From NCBI RefSeq assembly GCF_021533195.1, contig NZ_JAJNKB010000002.1, positions 682,001-746,000 of the forward strand: DNA of 64,000 nucleotides. The letters are read 5' to 3'. Below, piece after piece: positions 18,070 to 27,411 of this stretch. Below the pieces are notes generated by a model, which saw only the letters and a list, made by a program, of their open reading frames with translations, made no database searches and had not been told where the DNA came from. Position 1 is the stretch's first letter. Each line of letters starts with the position of its first letter. Made by a program: the position numbers and the translations under genes. This stretch comes from Portibacter marinus. Lineage in GTDB: Bacteria; Bacteroidota; Bacteroidia; Chitinophagales; Saprospiraceae.

Positions 18070-18744
18070 TTACAATTGCCAGTCAATTTCAGCAAAGCCT
18101 TTCATTCGCAATATTTCATTGGCTTTAGAAAAATGGGCGCATTCACTGAATGCATTTCCAGCTAAAGGAGAAGGATGAGCTGCCTCCAGAACATGATGCT
18201 TACTCAAATCGATAAGTGACTTTTTATTCTTGGCAAAATTTCCCCATAGCATAAAAATTACTCCTTCTCTGTGGTCGGAAATCTTCTTTATCACTGCATT
18301 GGTAAATTCCTGCCAACCTATAAGCTTATGTGATCCGGGCTTCGCCGCTTCCACTGTCAACATCGCATTAAGAAGAAATACACCCTGCCTTGCCCAGGAG
18401 GTGAGGTCTCCATGATCCGGAATTCTAAAATCAACATCGCGTTGTAATTCCTTATAAATTCTTTTCAATGATGCAGGGATGCGGATGCCTATTGGCACAG
18501 AGAAAGAAAGCCCCATAGCCTGACCATGAGCATGATATGGATCTTGGCCAAGAATCACTACCTTGACATCATGAAAGGGAGTTTGTTCGAAAGCATTAAA
18601 TATCTGTGGTCCGGGCGGAAATATGGTTTTACCCGATCTGAATTCGCGTTTTAGGAAGTTTCTAATGTTCTCAAAGTAAGGTTTGTCAAACTCTTCCTTG
18701 AGCACTGTTTTCCACGATTCTTCGATCTCAATTTCCTTACTCAT
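18070..18744 (-). CDS. ung: Uracil-DNA glycosylase, family 1
   Basis: A 224-residue family 1 UNG. The catalytic water-activating motif GQDPYH has Asp68, and the minor-groove loop HPSPLAG has His190; the segment LLNAMLTVEAAKPGSH is also typical. The enzyme removes uracil from DNA to start base excision repair. Length is normal and the ATG at 18744 agrees with family N-termini. It is a stand-alone gene between the DUF423 gene and the antiporter operon. Confidence 0.98.
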   Translation of the reverse strand: MSKEIEIEESWKTVLKEEFDKPYFENIRNFLKREFRSGKTIFPPGPQIFNAFEQTPFHDVKVVILGQDPYHAHGQAMGLSFSVPIGIRIPASLKRIYKELQRDVDFRIPDHGDLTSWARQGVFLLNAMLTVEAAKPGSHKLIGWQEFTNAVIKKISDHREGVIFMLWGNFAKNKKSLIDLSKHHVLEAAHPSPLAGNAFSECAHFSKANEILRMKGFAEIDWQL

Positions 18745-18866
18745 TCTGACTTGGCAAATATTTCTCGATTTCAGTATCGGTGGTCAATGATTCATAAACA
18801 CCTGCAATACTTGATTGAAAGCAGCCCTTCCAAACAAGGAGGTTGTCATTATATTGAAAGCCCATG

Positions 18867-20171
18867 TCAATTTATCTCAGGTACTTTCCATTTCGTCTCT
18901 CCGACTGGTAGAGCTTTTGCTTTGCCCAGGGCCTTACCCGAACGCTTATTGTTATTGATCATGGCCCAGGTCATGACAAGACTGGTTCCGATAATAATAA
19001 ACAATAGAATCCCTTCTGAAAAACCTTCAGATTGGGCTTCGGGCGGTATGGCATAATACAACAAGACTGTAATTAAGCCCCTGGGAGCAACAAAAAGCTG
19101 TGGCAATATATCTCGACCGATGATCACCCTGATTAAAATAAACCGAATGACATAGATGACTGCCAGGCATAAAGCGGAAATACCGATCACTTTCCAATCT
19201 AAAAGCGTTGAAAAGACGATGGTGATTCCAAAAATAACAAAGAAGAAGGTTCGGACCACAAAGGCGGTTTCCAGAGTCACCAGATGTAATCCATGATAAA
19301 CCTCTTGTGCTTTATTTTTATTGAGCCACTTTTTCAGAGGCCCGCTGAAAAACAGTTCCATGTTCGCAATGACCAATCCGAAAACCAGGATAATGAAAAG
19401 TGGTGATAAATGAAGTAGCTTACCGATGCTGTAGAGCAGCAACAAAACCGAAATTAACAAGAATAATTTTGCGGTACTCTTAATCCGCTGAAAAATGAAA
19501 ACGATGACATAACTAAATAGCAAGGATAATACCACAGTCAGCAGCGTTGTCAATCCAAAATTCAACAAACTTCCACCTCCTGCATGCTCCGCTGCCAATT
19601 CAGGATCAGCTGCAGGTATCTTACTGACAAGAAAGTAGAAAACCATAATTCCCAAAATATCCGAGAATGTACTTTCATAGATGTGAAACTCTTTCTTATC
19701 AGCGCGCAAATGCACCACACTCGGTATAATGATGGCACTTGAAAGGATAGACAATGGAGTGGCATAAATCCAGGATTGCAGCTCTGTCAGTTCCGGAATA
19801 AAGTATTGCAAAATGATCGCAGTTACCCATGCAGAGGCCAATAGACCTATTAAAGCAATGGCAAGCGCAATGGTAATAGGGATTACTTTCTCACGATCCA
19901 GTTTTAGTTCCAAGGCAGCTTCGAGGACGATCATGATCAAACCCACTATTCCTAGAATTTCCAATATGGGAAAGAAATCGATTTCATTCTCACCAATAGC
20001 CTGTAGACCCAGGTTGATCAGAACTCCAAGAATAATCAATAAAAGCACTGATGGAACACTCGTTCTCTTAGAAATCTCACCGAAAAAGAAGGACATAATC
20101 AATACTATAGATGCGGCAATGAGCAACATATACGGTGATGACAGATCCATTGCTAGTAAAGTAATATTCAT
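18867..20171 (-). CDS. Cation/proton antiporter (CPA family)
   Basis: A 434-residue polytopic protein with about twelve helices. It matches the sodium/proton exchanger fold: an N-terminal helix with FFFGEISKRTSVPSVLLLIILGVLI, the following ILEILGIVGLIMIVLEAALELKLD, a mid-protein ATPLSILSSAIIIPSV unwound-helix region, and APRGLITVLLYYAIPPEA near the end. The acidic ion-binding pair of the ND/DD type is not obvious: the middle motif has SSAI where many antiporters carry Asp residues, so ion specificity is uncertain. The start overlaps the end of the upstream membrane protein gene by one base, and it is the last gene of a four-gene operon. Confidence 0.85.
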   Translation of the reverse strand: MNITLLAMDLSSPYMLLIAASIVLIMSFFFGEISKRTSVPSVLLLIILGVLINLGLQAIGENEIDFFPILEILGIVGLIMIVLEAALELKLDREKVIPITIALAIALIGLLASAWVTAIILQYFIPELTELQSWIYATPLSILSSAIIIPSVVHLRADKKEFHIYESTFSDILGIMVFYFLVSKIPAADPELAAEHAGGGSLLNFGLTTLLTVVLSLLFSYVIVFIFQRIKSTAKLFLLISVLLLLYSIGKLLHLSPLFIILVFGLVIANMELFFSGPLKKWLNKNKAQEVYHGLHLVTLETAFVVRTFFFVIFGITIVFSTLLDWKVIGISALCLAVIYVIRFILIRVIIGRDILPQLFVAPRGLITVLLYYAIPPEAQSEGFSEGILLFIIIGTSLVMTWAMINNNKRSGKALGKAKALPVGETKWKVPEIN

Positions 20172-20728
20172 TACGTTGTTATTTTTTGTACTTCAAATCC
20201 TGCTCGACTGATATACGACATCAGACTTGATGTATATTTTTTTGAAGATAAATTCAACTCTACAATAAAGGTTTTGTCTTCATACTGGACCTTAGGTTCG
20301 TCTCCCACAATAACCGGAAAACTAAATAGACACTTATCCAGTGCATTTTTTTGCTCTCTTTCTGAAATCTCAGTTGTAGGAGTACAGGAAATCGTGATGG
20401 TATCCTTGGTGATGCTCAGGAAGGCCAGTCCATCCTTGGAACTTCCGAGATCCATAATGTTTCTGCTCAGGAAGTTTTTCGCTACCAGGATATAATAAAG
20501 TATGGCAAAAATGGCGAAAGTCAGCAAGTGAAACAAAGGATTGACAAGAATGAAGCAAGTGGTTAAGACCACTAATAAAATCCTCGTCCACTGACTTCCG
20601 GTAAATGGTGTTTCCCGCTCCACAAGTAATCGTCCTATTCGTGTCCTATTGGACAACAAATAAAGGATGAGCAGACAGCCACTGATTATCAAAAAGGTCT
20701 TCCAGGATAGCGTGGTAATCTCTATCAT
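20171..20728 (-). CDS. Small membrane protein of unknown function in ATPase/antiporter operon
   Basis: A 185-residue protein. Three hydrophobic helices occupy the N-terminal half (LIISGCLLILYLLS; ILLVVLTTCFILVNPLFHLLTF; FAILYYILVAKNF), and a soluble beta-rich domain of about 95 residues follows (LAFLSITKDTITISCTPTTEIS ... FIVELNLSSKKYTSSLMSYIS). I do not recognise the family. Its start overlaps the stop of the upstream ATPase gene by four bases (ATGA), and its stop overlaps the antiporter start, which implies these three proteins are made in fixed ratio and may act together. Confidence 0.8.
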   Translation of the reverse strand: MIEITTLSWKTFLIISGCLLILYLLSNRTRIGRLLVERETPFTGSQWTRILLVVLTTCFILVNPLFHLLTFAIFAILYYILVAKNFLSRNIMDLGSSKDGLAFLSITKDTITISCTPTTEISEREQKNALDKCLFSFPVIVGDEPKVQYEDKTFIVELNLSSKKYTSSLMSYISRAGFEVQKITT

Positions 20729-22974
20729 ATCATTCTATTTATCACACCTTCCACAAAAACGACCAAATATGGATTAATACAAATGAATCCTTCTTTCGGC
20801 CGCTCTAATAAACGAATTTGGACCAGCCCTTTAATGGCCGATCTTACTTCATTGGCATCTATGGCATTAAACATATTTCTGATTTCTAACTCCTGAACCC
20901 ATCCATGCATGATTAACAGCTTAAGTAGGGCATGGTGATTTTCTACCAGTTTTCTAAATTGAGTCTGACTGGTATCGAAGGAGTATTTGCCATTGGTATA
21001 CATACACCAAAGTTGCATTGCCTTACCCACATTCCCGCTAGCTTTTTTAGCGACCTTCCTGGAAATGGAGGCCAGTGTTTCTGACTCTGCATCCATATCA
21101 TCGTTGTTCACGACTGCATGCGCCCGGGTTAATACCGCATCCTGAATCTGATCTACAGTCATGAAATCAGTATTCACTGTTTCGGTATAGATATCAGCAA
21201 TATTGAAATAATGCGATAATTTATTGTATAAATATTTATGGACGACAATGGCAAAATAGACTTTTTTAGAATGTTTGGACACTATCTTGTTCAGCTCCGC
21301 GAAAATTTCAAAAGTTTTTTCCGGATGGTCTGCATAGTAGTTTAAGTCATCTATGGTGACCATACATTTTTCAGGCCCCTTATATTTAATAATGAAATTT
21401 AAGGTATCAATCAAATCGTCACCCATGGCACGCTTGTGTCCTTTGACATCAATCTTCTGTCCCGGAACTACGTGATAGCTCTCCACTTCGGGATAATTGA
21501 TCGGTAACATTTCCAAAACTGTGGAGCGTCCTGACAAATGACCACCTTTAATGAGGAGTCCTCCACCATATCCTTCCCGCCACAACTCAAAATGATTTTT
21601 GACCTTGTGAATAATCTCGGTCCGCTTTACAGAAAAAGAACTGCCCAGAAAACCACTTTTTAAAAACAAGGCATTGGCATCATTTTCTGTATCAAAGCTT
21701 ATGACATCTTTAATAAAGGCAGCAGCTGTAACTTGCTCTTTTTCTGAATAAGTGGAAAATAAGTTTTCGAAAAATTGGGCAAACACACTTCTGATCCTTC
21801 CTGGACTATAGCGTCTTTGAAGATCTGACTTTTCAGCAAATCCGGTCAACTGGCCAATAGCAGAAGAAGGAAGAAAATTAAACTTATTATTGAAAAGTTG
21901 GCTGATTCTTATATGCGTAACCAAACGCTCTTTTAACTCGTCGAGTCGTTCCAATGCGTTGGGCACTATGTCCTCTCGATACTCGCTGATTAACTTTTGT
22001 ACCGGCGCAGTGATTTCGGATTTAGGAACTTCGACTTCATCTCCATTCGCACTCTCTAATTTGGCCTTGATTCTATTAGACACCTGAATGAGACCAACGA
22101 TGGTTTTTTCTTTGTAGGCCTGTATTTTGGTGTCAATGGTCTTTAGGGGTGAAGCCAGATTAAAGGAGGTCCAGCCAGAAATCTCTGACAAAACATCTAC
22201 GGATTTGTAGATTAGATGCCCACCTGCCGTTCCGACGGCAAGCTTTAACTTATCGACATCCTCCAAAACAATAAATTGGTAGGGTGCCAGCACGATTCCA
22301 TCTTCAATCTTTTGTAAAAGCGTTTCTATGAGATTGTCAATCTTGTTTAATTGCACCTTCCCCAGTTTGTCTTCTTCTGACTCAATGGTGCTTTTGAGTG
22401 AAACCAGACTTTTTTCGATTTTGTGGAGAGAGTCTTCTCTTTGATTCATATGTTCCAAATAGCTGGACCGATAATCTTCAAATTTAATGGTCAGTAAGTC
22501 AAGTTTTAGCTGACTTCGTTGAATCGTTTTGATCTGATTGATCAGTTTTTCTACCTGCAATATGACCGCTGGCGCAGGATTGAATTGGTGCTCCCATTCT
22601 GAATTTAATTCCTGATTACGCTCTTCACATTTGACAAAAGTATCTTCCAGGTCATTTGTCGCAGACTCAAGAATATCGTAAAGCTCTTTTTGGTAATTTT
22701 CTAATTCTTCTTCAGACCGAATGCCATCGCTTACATATTGTTCTAATTTCAATAAATTGACGACTGTGTCCCTAAAAAGAATGGCAATTTCTTTTACTTG
22801 AAATGCCCAAATGAATGAAATTCTCGATTGATAATCTTCATCACTATCCTTGATATCCTTTTGCAGAATTTCTACCAGCTCCTCTAGAAAGGCGATGGAT
22901 TTGTAGGCGAGTGGTTGTACCAACAAATCCGATAATTTAAAATTGAAGTGAATTCTGCTAGTTGTCGTTTCCAT
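20725..22974 (-). CDS. Large coiled-coil P-loop ATPase of unknown function
   Basis: A 749-residue protein with no membrane segment. The first ~420 residues are largely helical and coiled-coil-like (KEIAILFRDTVVNLLKLEQ, LEEL- and LHKIEKSLVSLKSTIE-type repeats). The C-terminal third is an AAA+/STAND-type NTPase: Walker A GGHLSGRST near residues 477-485, Walker B CMVTIDDLNYY near 537-547. A winged-helix-like tail follows (MFNAIDANEVRSAIKGLVQIRLLERP). The Walker A loop has GRS instead of the usual GKS/T, so Arg replaces the catalytic Lys and hydrolysis may be altered. It is the second gene of the operon with an AI-2E-family permease upstream (37 bases apart) and membrane and antiporter genes downstream. 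Function unknown. Confidence 0.85.
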   Translation of the reverse strand: METTTSRIHFNFKLSDLLVQPLAYKSIAFLEELVEILQKDIKDSDEDYQSRISFIWAFQVKEIAILFRDTVVNLLKLEQYVSDGIRSEEELENYQKELYDILESATNDLEDTFVKCEERNQELNSEWEHQFNPAPAVILQVEKLINQIKTIQRSQLKLDLLTIKFEDYRSSYLEHMNQREDSLHKIEKSLVSLKSTIESEEDKLGKVQLNKIDNLIETLLQKIEDGIVLAPYQFIVLEDVDKLKLAVGTAGGHLIYKSVDVLSEISGWTSFNLASPLKTIDTKIQAYKEKTIVGLIQVSNRIKAKLESANGDEVEVPKSEITAPVQKLISEYREDIVPNALERLDELKERLVTHIRISQLFNNKFNFLPSSAIGQLTGFAEKSDLQRRYSPGRIRSVFAQFFENLFSTYSEKEQVTAAAFIKDVISFDTENDANALFLKSGFLGSSFSVKRTEIIHKVKNHFELWREGYGGGLLIKGGHLSGRSTVLEMLPINYPEVESYHVVPGQKIDVKGHKRAMGDDLIDTLNFIIKYKGPEKCMVTIDDLNYYADHPEKTFEIFAELNKIVSKHSKKVYFAIVVHKYLYNKLSHYFNIADIYTETVNTDFMTVDQIQDAVLTRAHAVVNNDDMDAESETLASISRKVAKKASGNVGKAMQLWCMYTNGKYSFDTSQTQFRKLVENHHALLKLLIMHGWVQELEIRNMFNAIDANEVRSAIKGLVQIRLLERPKEGFICINPYLVVFVEGVINRMI

Positions 22975-23011
22975 CAGGCACCAATATATTAAATAAAGAT
23001 GATATCTGTTA

Positions 23012-24058
23012 TCAATTTCTTCCTACACTACCTATATTACCATTTCTGGACAACATTATGGCAATGGCTCTCGTATTATCGAATTGAGCAAAGATTTTAA
23101 TGAGTATCACCGTGATGGGTACACAAAGAAGCATCCCCACTACGCCCCATAATAATCCCCACATCACGAGGGACAAAACGATCACAAACGGACTTATGTT
23201 CAAAGAATCACCGTAAAACTTAGGTTCCAGGATCCCTCCGATGATAATCTGAATGACACCGACACCGATTAAAACGATGAAAAAAGGAGTCAAGGTTTCA
23301 AACTGTACCAATGCTACTAGAGAAGGAAAGATGGTGGCGGTTATACTTCCGATAGTAGGTATAAAATTGAAAATGAAAATGATAAAAGCCCAGAATACGG
23401 CAAAATCTAATCCCACAAAGCGCAACACACCGTAACTTAAAAGCCCGGTCGCGATCGAAGCTATGAGTTTGACTCCCAGATAAGTTCTGACTCCTTCATT
23501 GATACCCTGCATAATAACAGACAAACGTTCCCGTCGGTCTTTCCCCATGCCTAGCGCCACTATTTTTTTAGCGAAGGTGCTTTGCTCCAGAAGTAAAAAT
23601 AGGGTATAAAGTAAAATGATGGAAAATTGCTGAGCTACTTTTCTGGAGGACATTAGCAATCCCCTTAAAAAACTGTCAAACTCCATTTGTGTAGAAAGAG
23701 TCTGTATATCAGTGGCTCTGGAATAGCCAATGGAAGTTGCAATCTTGCTGATTTGTTGTTCAAAATTGATCCGATAGCTCGGAGCCACGGCAATCATACC
23801 ATTGATATTGGTCGTAATTAGGCTACCGATACTGAATAAGATGAGCAAAATAAAAATCGAAGATAGAGTGATCGTGATGGCTTTATGAATATTATTTCTG
23901 ACAAAGGGAGCTGCTCTAAAAAGTGAATTAAGCGCATTGATCAGATACCACAGTACAATTGCAAGAATCAGCGGAACTAAGAAGTTCTTCGCATAGATGA
24001 TAAACACAATCGAAATGGCAACAATAATGAATGCGTAGGCAGTTCTTTGTCTTTTCAT
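23012..24058 (-). CDS. AI-2E family transporter (PF01594)
   Basis: A 348-residue polytopic membrane protein. An N-terminal pair of helices (AYAFIIVAISIVFIIYAKNFLVPLILAIVLWYL) is followed by further helices. The periplasmic/cytoplasmic segment of about 80 residues and the C-terminal GSITATIFPSLVALVQF and ILEPKFYGDSLNISPFVIVLSL motifs are typical of the TqsA/PerM family. Family members export small molecules or act as Na+/H+ antiporters; the substrate is not known from sequence. This is the first gene of the operon. Confidence 0.93.
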   Translation of the reverse strand: MKRQRTAYAFIIVAISIVFIIYAKNFLVPLILAIVLWYLINALNSLFRAAPFVRNNIHKAITITLSSIFILLILFSIGSLITTNINGMIAVAPSYRINFEQQISKIATSIGYSRATDIQTLSTQMEFDSFLRGLLMSSRKVAQQFSIILLYTLFLLLEQSTFAKKIVALGMGKDRRERLSVIMQGINEGVRTYLGVKLIASIATGLLSYGVLRFVGLDFAVFWAFIIFIFNFIPTIGSITATIFPSLVALVQFETLTPFFIVLIGVGVIQIIIGGILEPKFYGDSLNISPFVIVLSLVMWGLLWGVVGMLLCVPITVILIKIFAQFDNTRAIAIMLSRNGNIGSVGRN

Positions 24059-24189
24059 AGGTTCTTTCTAGTTATTAAGTTACGATACTATATCATAAAA
24101 AGATTGTTATAGTTCGCAAATTAGAAAGTTGTAACGAAACACAGCATTGATTTATGCATATGTCTACTAAAAAATGCCTGCACTATCTA

Positions 24190-24570
24190 CTAATCCTCTA
24201 GTTGGTACCAATCTTCCTCTGCAATGACGAGATTTTTTCTTCGACCTGTTTCTTCCGGTGAATAGTATTGGGCCAGATAATCTAAAATAACTGGTTCTCC
24301 CTGCCCCAGGTCACCTAATCCCTGGGTCTCCTGCATCCATCTGATCATTCCTTCCCATCCTTCCCTTGTGGCCCTATTCTGAGTAATTAGATCTGCTGAA
24401 TGACAAGGTGTGCAGGCTCCAATGACCAGCTGTAAATTAGGATCATCGTGTAAACCAGTCCTGAGGTGTATGCCATCTTCTACTTTATTGAATTCCGCCG
24501 TGCCATTAGGCTCCTCGCTAGAACACGCCAGTAAAAAAGAGATCGTCACCATTGTTAATAATCCTTTCAT
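24190..24570 (-). CDS. sorB: Monohaem cytochrome c lipoprotein, sulfite dehydrogenase partner
   Basis: The reading frame extends further upstream, but the start at 24570 (MKGLLTMVTISFLLACSSEE) gives a clean lipoprotein signal with Cys16, whereas earlier starts would encode polar residues inside the upstream gene. The 126-residue product has one haem motif CTPCH at residues 53-57. It overlaps the stop of the sulfite dehydrogenase gene by four bases (ATGA). By analogy with SorAB it probably accepts electrons from the molybdenum subunit. The distal haem ligand may be a Met in GWEGMIRWMQ. The gene symbol is by context and family resemblance. Confidence 0.85.
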   Translation of the reverse strand: MKGLLTMVTISFLLACSSEEPNGTAEFNKVEDGIHLRTGLHDDPNLQLVIGACTPCHSADLITQNRATREGWEGMIRWMQETQGLGDLGQGEPVILDYLAQYYSPEETGRRKNLVIAEEDWYQLED

Positions 24571-25775
24571 GAGACCACTTTTACGGCAATACGATGACAA
24601 GCATTGTTTAAGTAACCTTTTGGATTCCATCCAGGCAGAATGATCGGCTGTCTGGCACCTTCTGAGTCTGTGGCTCTTGCCCATATCTCATAATAGCCAA
24701 CTTTTGGTAAAGTAAGCTCTGCTTCAAACTGCTGCCACGCATAACGATTGCCAGCTTTTTTGACCCGTGTGGTCATCCAGGAAACACCGAAATCATAGGA
24801 CAACTCAACTTTGTCGATGCTTTCGGCAGAAGTCCACGCCTTACCTTCTATTTTGAATTTTTGATCAGGTTTGACCATAGCGCCAGTCTTTGGAGAAGTG
24901 ATCAGAGATTTGACTGGCATGGATTCAATGATGCACATGTCTTCATCTGCAACCTTGGTGCCTGGAGCTACCGGATCACAAGGAATTCGATAGGATTGGC
25001 CTTCCATCTTAGCTCCATCATGTACACGATCTCTGATCAGAATTTTACTCAACCACTTTCCAGAACAAGATGCAGGCACTCCTCCAAAAACCAATCTCAG
25101 TGGGTAACCATTCATCAATGGCAGGTCCTCACCATTCATGGACCACGCAATTAAACTCTCGTCTTCCATGGCTTTGGAAACGGGGACACCTCTCGAAATG
25201 GGTAGCTTTTGCGGATCACCCGAGAGATGTAGATCTCTTCCTTCATACGCAACGTAAACAGCATCGTCTTTTACTCCAATTTCTGCCAGTAAGTCTTTTA
25301 GCCGGATTCCCGTCCACGAGGCACATCCTACGGCACCCGTCGTCCACTGATTACCCTTTGCAGGAGGATTAAATTCTGAACGGCCATTTCCTCCGCACTC
25401 TAAGGTCAAATTAAGGGTCACATTTTTAAATTCGTCCTTCAAATCCTGGAGGGTAAAGGATTTCGATGTTTTTGCAGATTCTCCTTCAACAGTTAATGTC
25501 CAATCTGCTACATTGATCTCGCTGGGAGGAAGGCCATTGTTCCTAATAAAAAACAAATCGTTAGGTGTCAGCGCATCATTCAATAAATGGGCAGGCGTCT
25601 CAGCATTTACAGGTCTGGAATTCAATATGACCAATTCGGAACTCTTCCCTTGAATAGGATCTTCGTCCCAAATAATAGGGTAGAGTCCTTTGGGTAAATT
25701 TGTATAGTAAATAACGGGTAAACCCAAGGCAGTCTTCATGGTTTTGTTAAGAAAGGAGCGTCTACTTTGATTCAT
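24567..25775 (-). CDS. sorA: Tat-exported molybdopterin sulfite dehydrogenase (SorA-like)
   Basis: A 402-residue sulfite oxidase-family protein. The N-terminus has a twin-arginine signal (NQSRRSFLNKTMKTALG). The molybdopterin domain holds the conserved Cys127 in LTLECGGNGRSEF, which is expected to ligate molybdenum. The C-terminal dimerisation domain is Ig-like (SLITSPKTGAMV, VELSYDFGVSW). It should oxidise sulfite to sulfate in the periplasm and pass electrons to the cytochrome encoded next (overlap 4 bases). The start overlaps the end of the fatty acid hydroxylase gene by 14 bases. A more general YedY- or sulfoxide-type role is possible, but the SorAB arrangement argues for sulfite. Confidence 0.9.
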   Translation of the reverse strand: MNQSRRSFLNKTMKTALGLPVIYYTNLPKGLYPIIWDEDPIQGKSSELVILNSRPVNAETPAHLLNDALTPNDLFFIRNNGLPPSEINVADWTLTVEGESAKTSKSFTLQDLKDEFKNVTLNLTLECGGNGRSEFNPPAKGNQWTTGAVGCASWTGIRLKDLLAEIGVKDDAVYVAYEGRDLHLSGDPQKLPISRGVPVSKAMEDESLIAWSMNGEDLPLMNGYPLRLVFGGVPASCSGKWLSKILIRDRVHDGAKMEGQSYRIPCDPVAPGTKVADEDMCIIESMPVKSLITSPKTGAMVKPDQKFKIEGKAWTSAESIDKVELSYDFGVSWMTTRVKKAGNRYAWQQFEAELTLPKVGYYEIWARATDSEGARQPIILPGWNPKGYLNNACHRIAVKVVS

Positions 25776-26811
25776 CTACTTGCACTGATTTTTTCTTTGA
25801 AATGCCTCTCATATTCTGATCTACGAAATTATCAGGAAATTTCTCAATTCCAGGAAATCCCAACCTTATTTCTTTGCCATCATGTGGAATTCTGGCCGTT
25901 TTGAAAATATAGTCCCAAATCGCTAAGGTCAAACCGAAATTGATCCCATCCTGGCGGTCTTCTGGTAAATTGTAACTGTGATGCCAGATGTGCATTTCGG
26001 GTGAATTAAAAAGATATTTCATAACGGGTCCTAATATGATGGCACTGATGATCGATGCTCCTAATATGATGAGTAGTGAACCAGCAAAAGTGGATTGTTT
26101 TGCAAATTCCAGATCCAGTAATCCCTGTGAGAAAACAATTCCAAGGAGAATACCTAATATCCCGCCGGTCACCCAACCTTGTACAGAAATATTCGAGTGA
26201 TTGTAGTGTCCCCAGGCCAGTGTGAATATGTGTATGATGAAAAAATCATACAAGCCGATACCCAGCAAGGCCAAAGGAATATATTCAAGCGTCCTATAGA
26301 CTACGGTCTCCATCCAATGAAACCTGAGGTGAGCGGCAAAGCCCATTTCCTCAACAGAATGGTGAACCTGATGAAACTGCCATAACCAGTCGGATTTATG
26401 AAGTAGCCGATGCACCCACCATTGGACGAAGTCCCTAACTACAAAACCGATGATTAAGATAGACCACATCGGCCAGTTATTCAATGGATTATTAGCTTGC
26501 AGATTAAATCCTGTCAAGGCCTTAATTCCGTCATTAAACAAATTCACAATAACATCTGAGGCCGCATTGTAGATAATGAGAGAAAAAAGAAAGAAATTGA
26601 AAAACATATAGAAGGCATCCAGCCAGAAGTCTTTTCTAAAGACAGGTTGCTTTTTTCTCCAGGGAATGACCACCTCTAAAAAGAAAAATAGCAAGGAAAC
26701 GATGATGAGCCAGTAGAAATAACTTTTCCAGGTAGGGTGGGTGATCTCCTGCCAAAGATATTGAGCGTAACCACGGTAACCATTGATGAAAATGTCAATA
26801 TACCTATCCAT
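25762..26811 (-). CDS. Fatty acid hydroxylase / sterol desaturase family di-iron membrane enzyme
   Basis: A 349-residue polytopic protein with the complete eight-His signature of the superfamily: HRLLHKSDWLWQFHQVHHS, then HYNHSN, then HIWHHSYNLPE. About five helices surround these motifs. The family oxidises lipids at C-H bonds with a di-iron site; the lipid substrate here is not evident. It is the first gene of a three-gene operon with sulfite dehydrogenase and its cytochrome, with a 14-base overlap to the latter pair. Coupling of a lipid hydroxylase with sulfite oxidation is unusual and may point to sulfonolipid metabolism, which is inference only. Confidence 0.93.
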   Translation of the reverse strand: MDRYIDIFINGYRGYAQYLWQEITHPTWKSYFYWLIIVSLLFFFLEVVIPWRKKQPVFRKDFWLDAFYMFFNFFLFSLIIYNAASDVIVNLFNDGIKALTGFNLQANNPLNNWPMWSILIIGFVVRDFVQWWVHRLLHKSDWLWQFHQVHHSVEEMGFAAHLRFHWMETVVYRTLEYIPLALLGIGLYDFFIIHIFTLAWGHYNHSNISVQGWVTGGILGILLGIVFSQGLLDLEFAKQSTFAGSLLIILGASIISAIILGPVMKYLFNSPEMHIWHHSYNLPEDRQDGINFGLTLAIWDYIFKTARIPHDGKEIRLGFPGIEKFPDNFVDQNMRGISKKKSVQVDESK

Positions 26812-27411
26812 TGGACAATTTAGATGTCATATTTAACCATATCAACATTTTAATGTAAAAATGTTTTTCAAAGGTATTAATTATATGATGAAACTGTCAT
26901 ATATCGGATAAATAGTTACTCATTTATGCTACTCATAAGTATATTCTAGTATGAGTGATGTGAAAATATTGATGTGGATTTTGAAAATGTTTGACTATAT
27001 CGAGTTGTTAAACGTATGTCAATGTGAATGATTGTTGTGAAATTTCTATCTCAAAGTGAATATGCGTTTCTCAAGAATTGTATACAAACTTTACTATCGA
27101 TTGATAAATATTATGTATCATTTTAAAAATCTCAGAAAGATAGTTAGATACATAAAATGAAGAGTGATGCAAATCTGCTAATATTTTGAATAACTTAGAT
27201 GAGAGGCTTAATGCTTTTCGCAGAGAATAGCATAACCTACTTTATAGTAATCAATTTCAAAAGGTCTAGTTAGACTGAATTTTTAAAAATTCAATACCTA
27301 ATTTTATAAGGTGATAGTAAAAAATATTGATCAAGTAAATTTGAGCATTATTGAGCGGAAAAACTTTGCAAGTTAATTGCAAGTAATTTCGTTTAACTTT
27401 GTTATAATATT
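26812..27411. other. Long AT-rich intergenic region, 600 bases
   Basis: No coding frame is convincing. A weak hairpin, ACTCATA / TATGAGT at 26931-26956, is the only other structure noticed. The right end contains the Fur-type operator and a -7-like promoter element for the metal-efflux operon (listed separately). The length and AT-richness are above those of neighbouring gaps, so a regulatory RNA or a decayed gene is possible but not supported. Confidence 0.5.
27366..27382 (+). promoter_or_regulatory. Candidate Fur-family operator upstream of metal-efflux operon
   Basis: TTGCAAGTTAATTGCAA is a 6-5-6 inverted repeat (TTGCAA arms). A TAACTTTG element, matching the Bacteroidota -7 consensus TAnnTTTG, begins 12 bases later at 27394-27401. 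The first ATG is at 27412. The same arrangement recurs at 34251 in front of the second transcription unit of the island, which encodes a Fur-family protein between them. Confidence 0.7.

Noticed and set aside
24571-24684. Upstream extension of the cytochrome c gene (38 extra residues)
   Set aside because: It lies inside the sulfite dehydrogenase gene and would destroy the lipoprotein signal; the ATG at 24570 with ATGA overlap is far more plausible.
26931-26956. Hairpin ACTCATA/TATGAGT in the long AT-rich gap as riboswitch or terminator
   Set aside because: Weak AT-rich stem, no T run, no conserved neighbouring structure.
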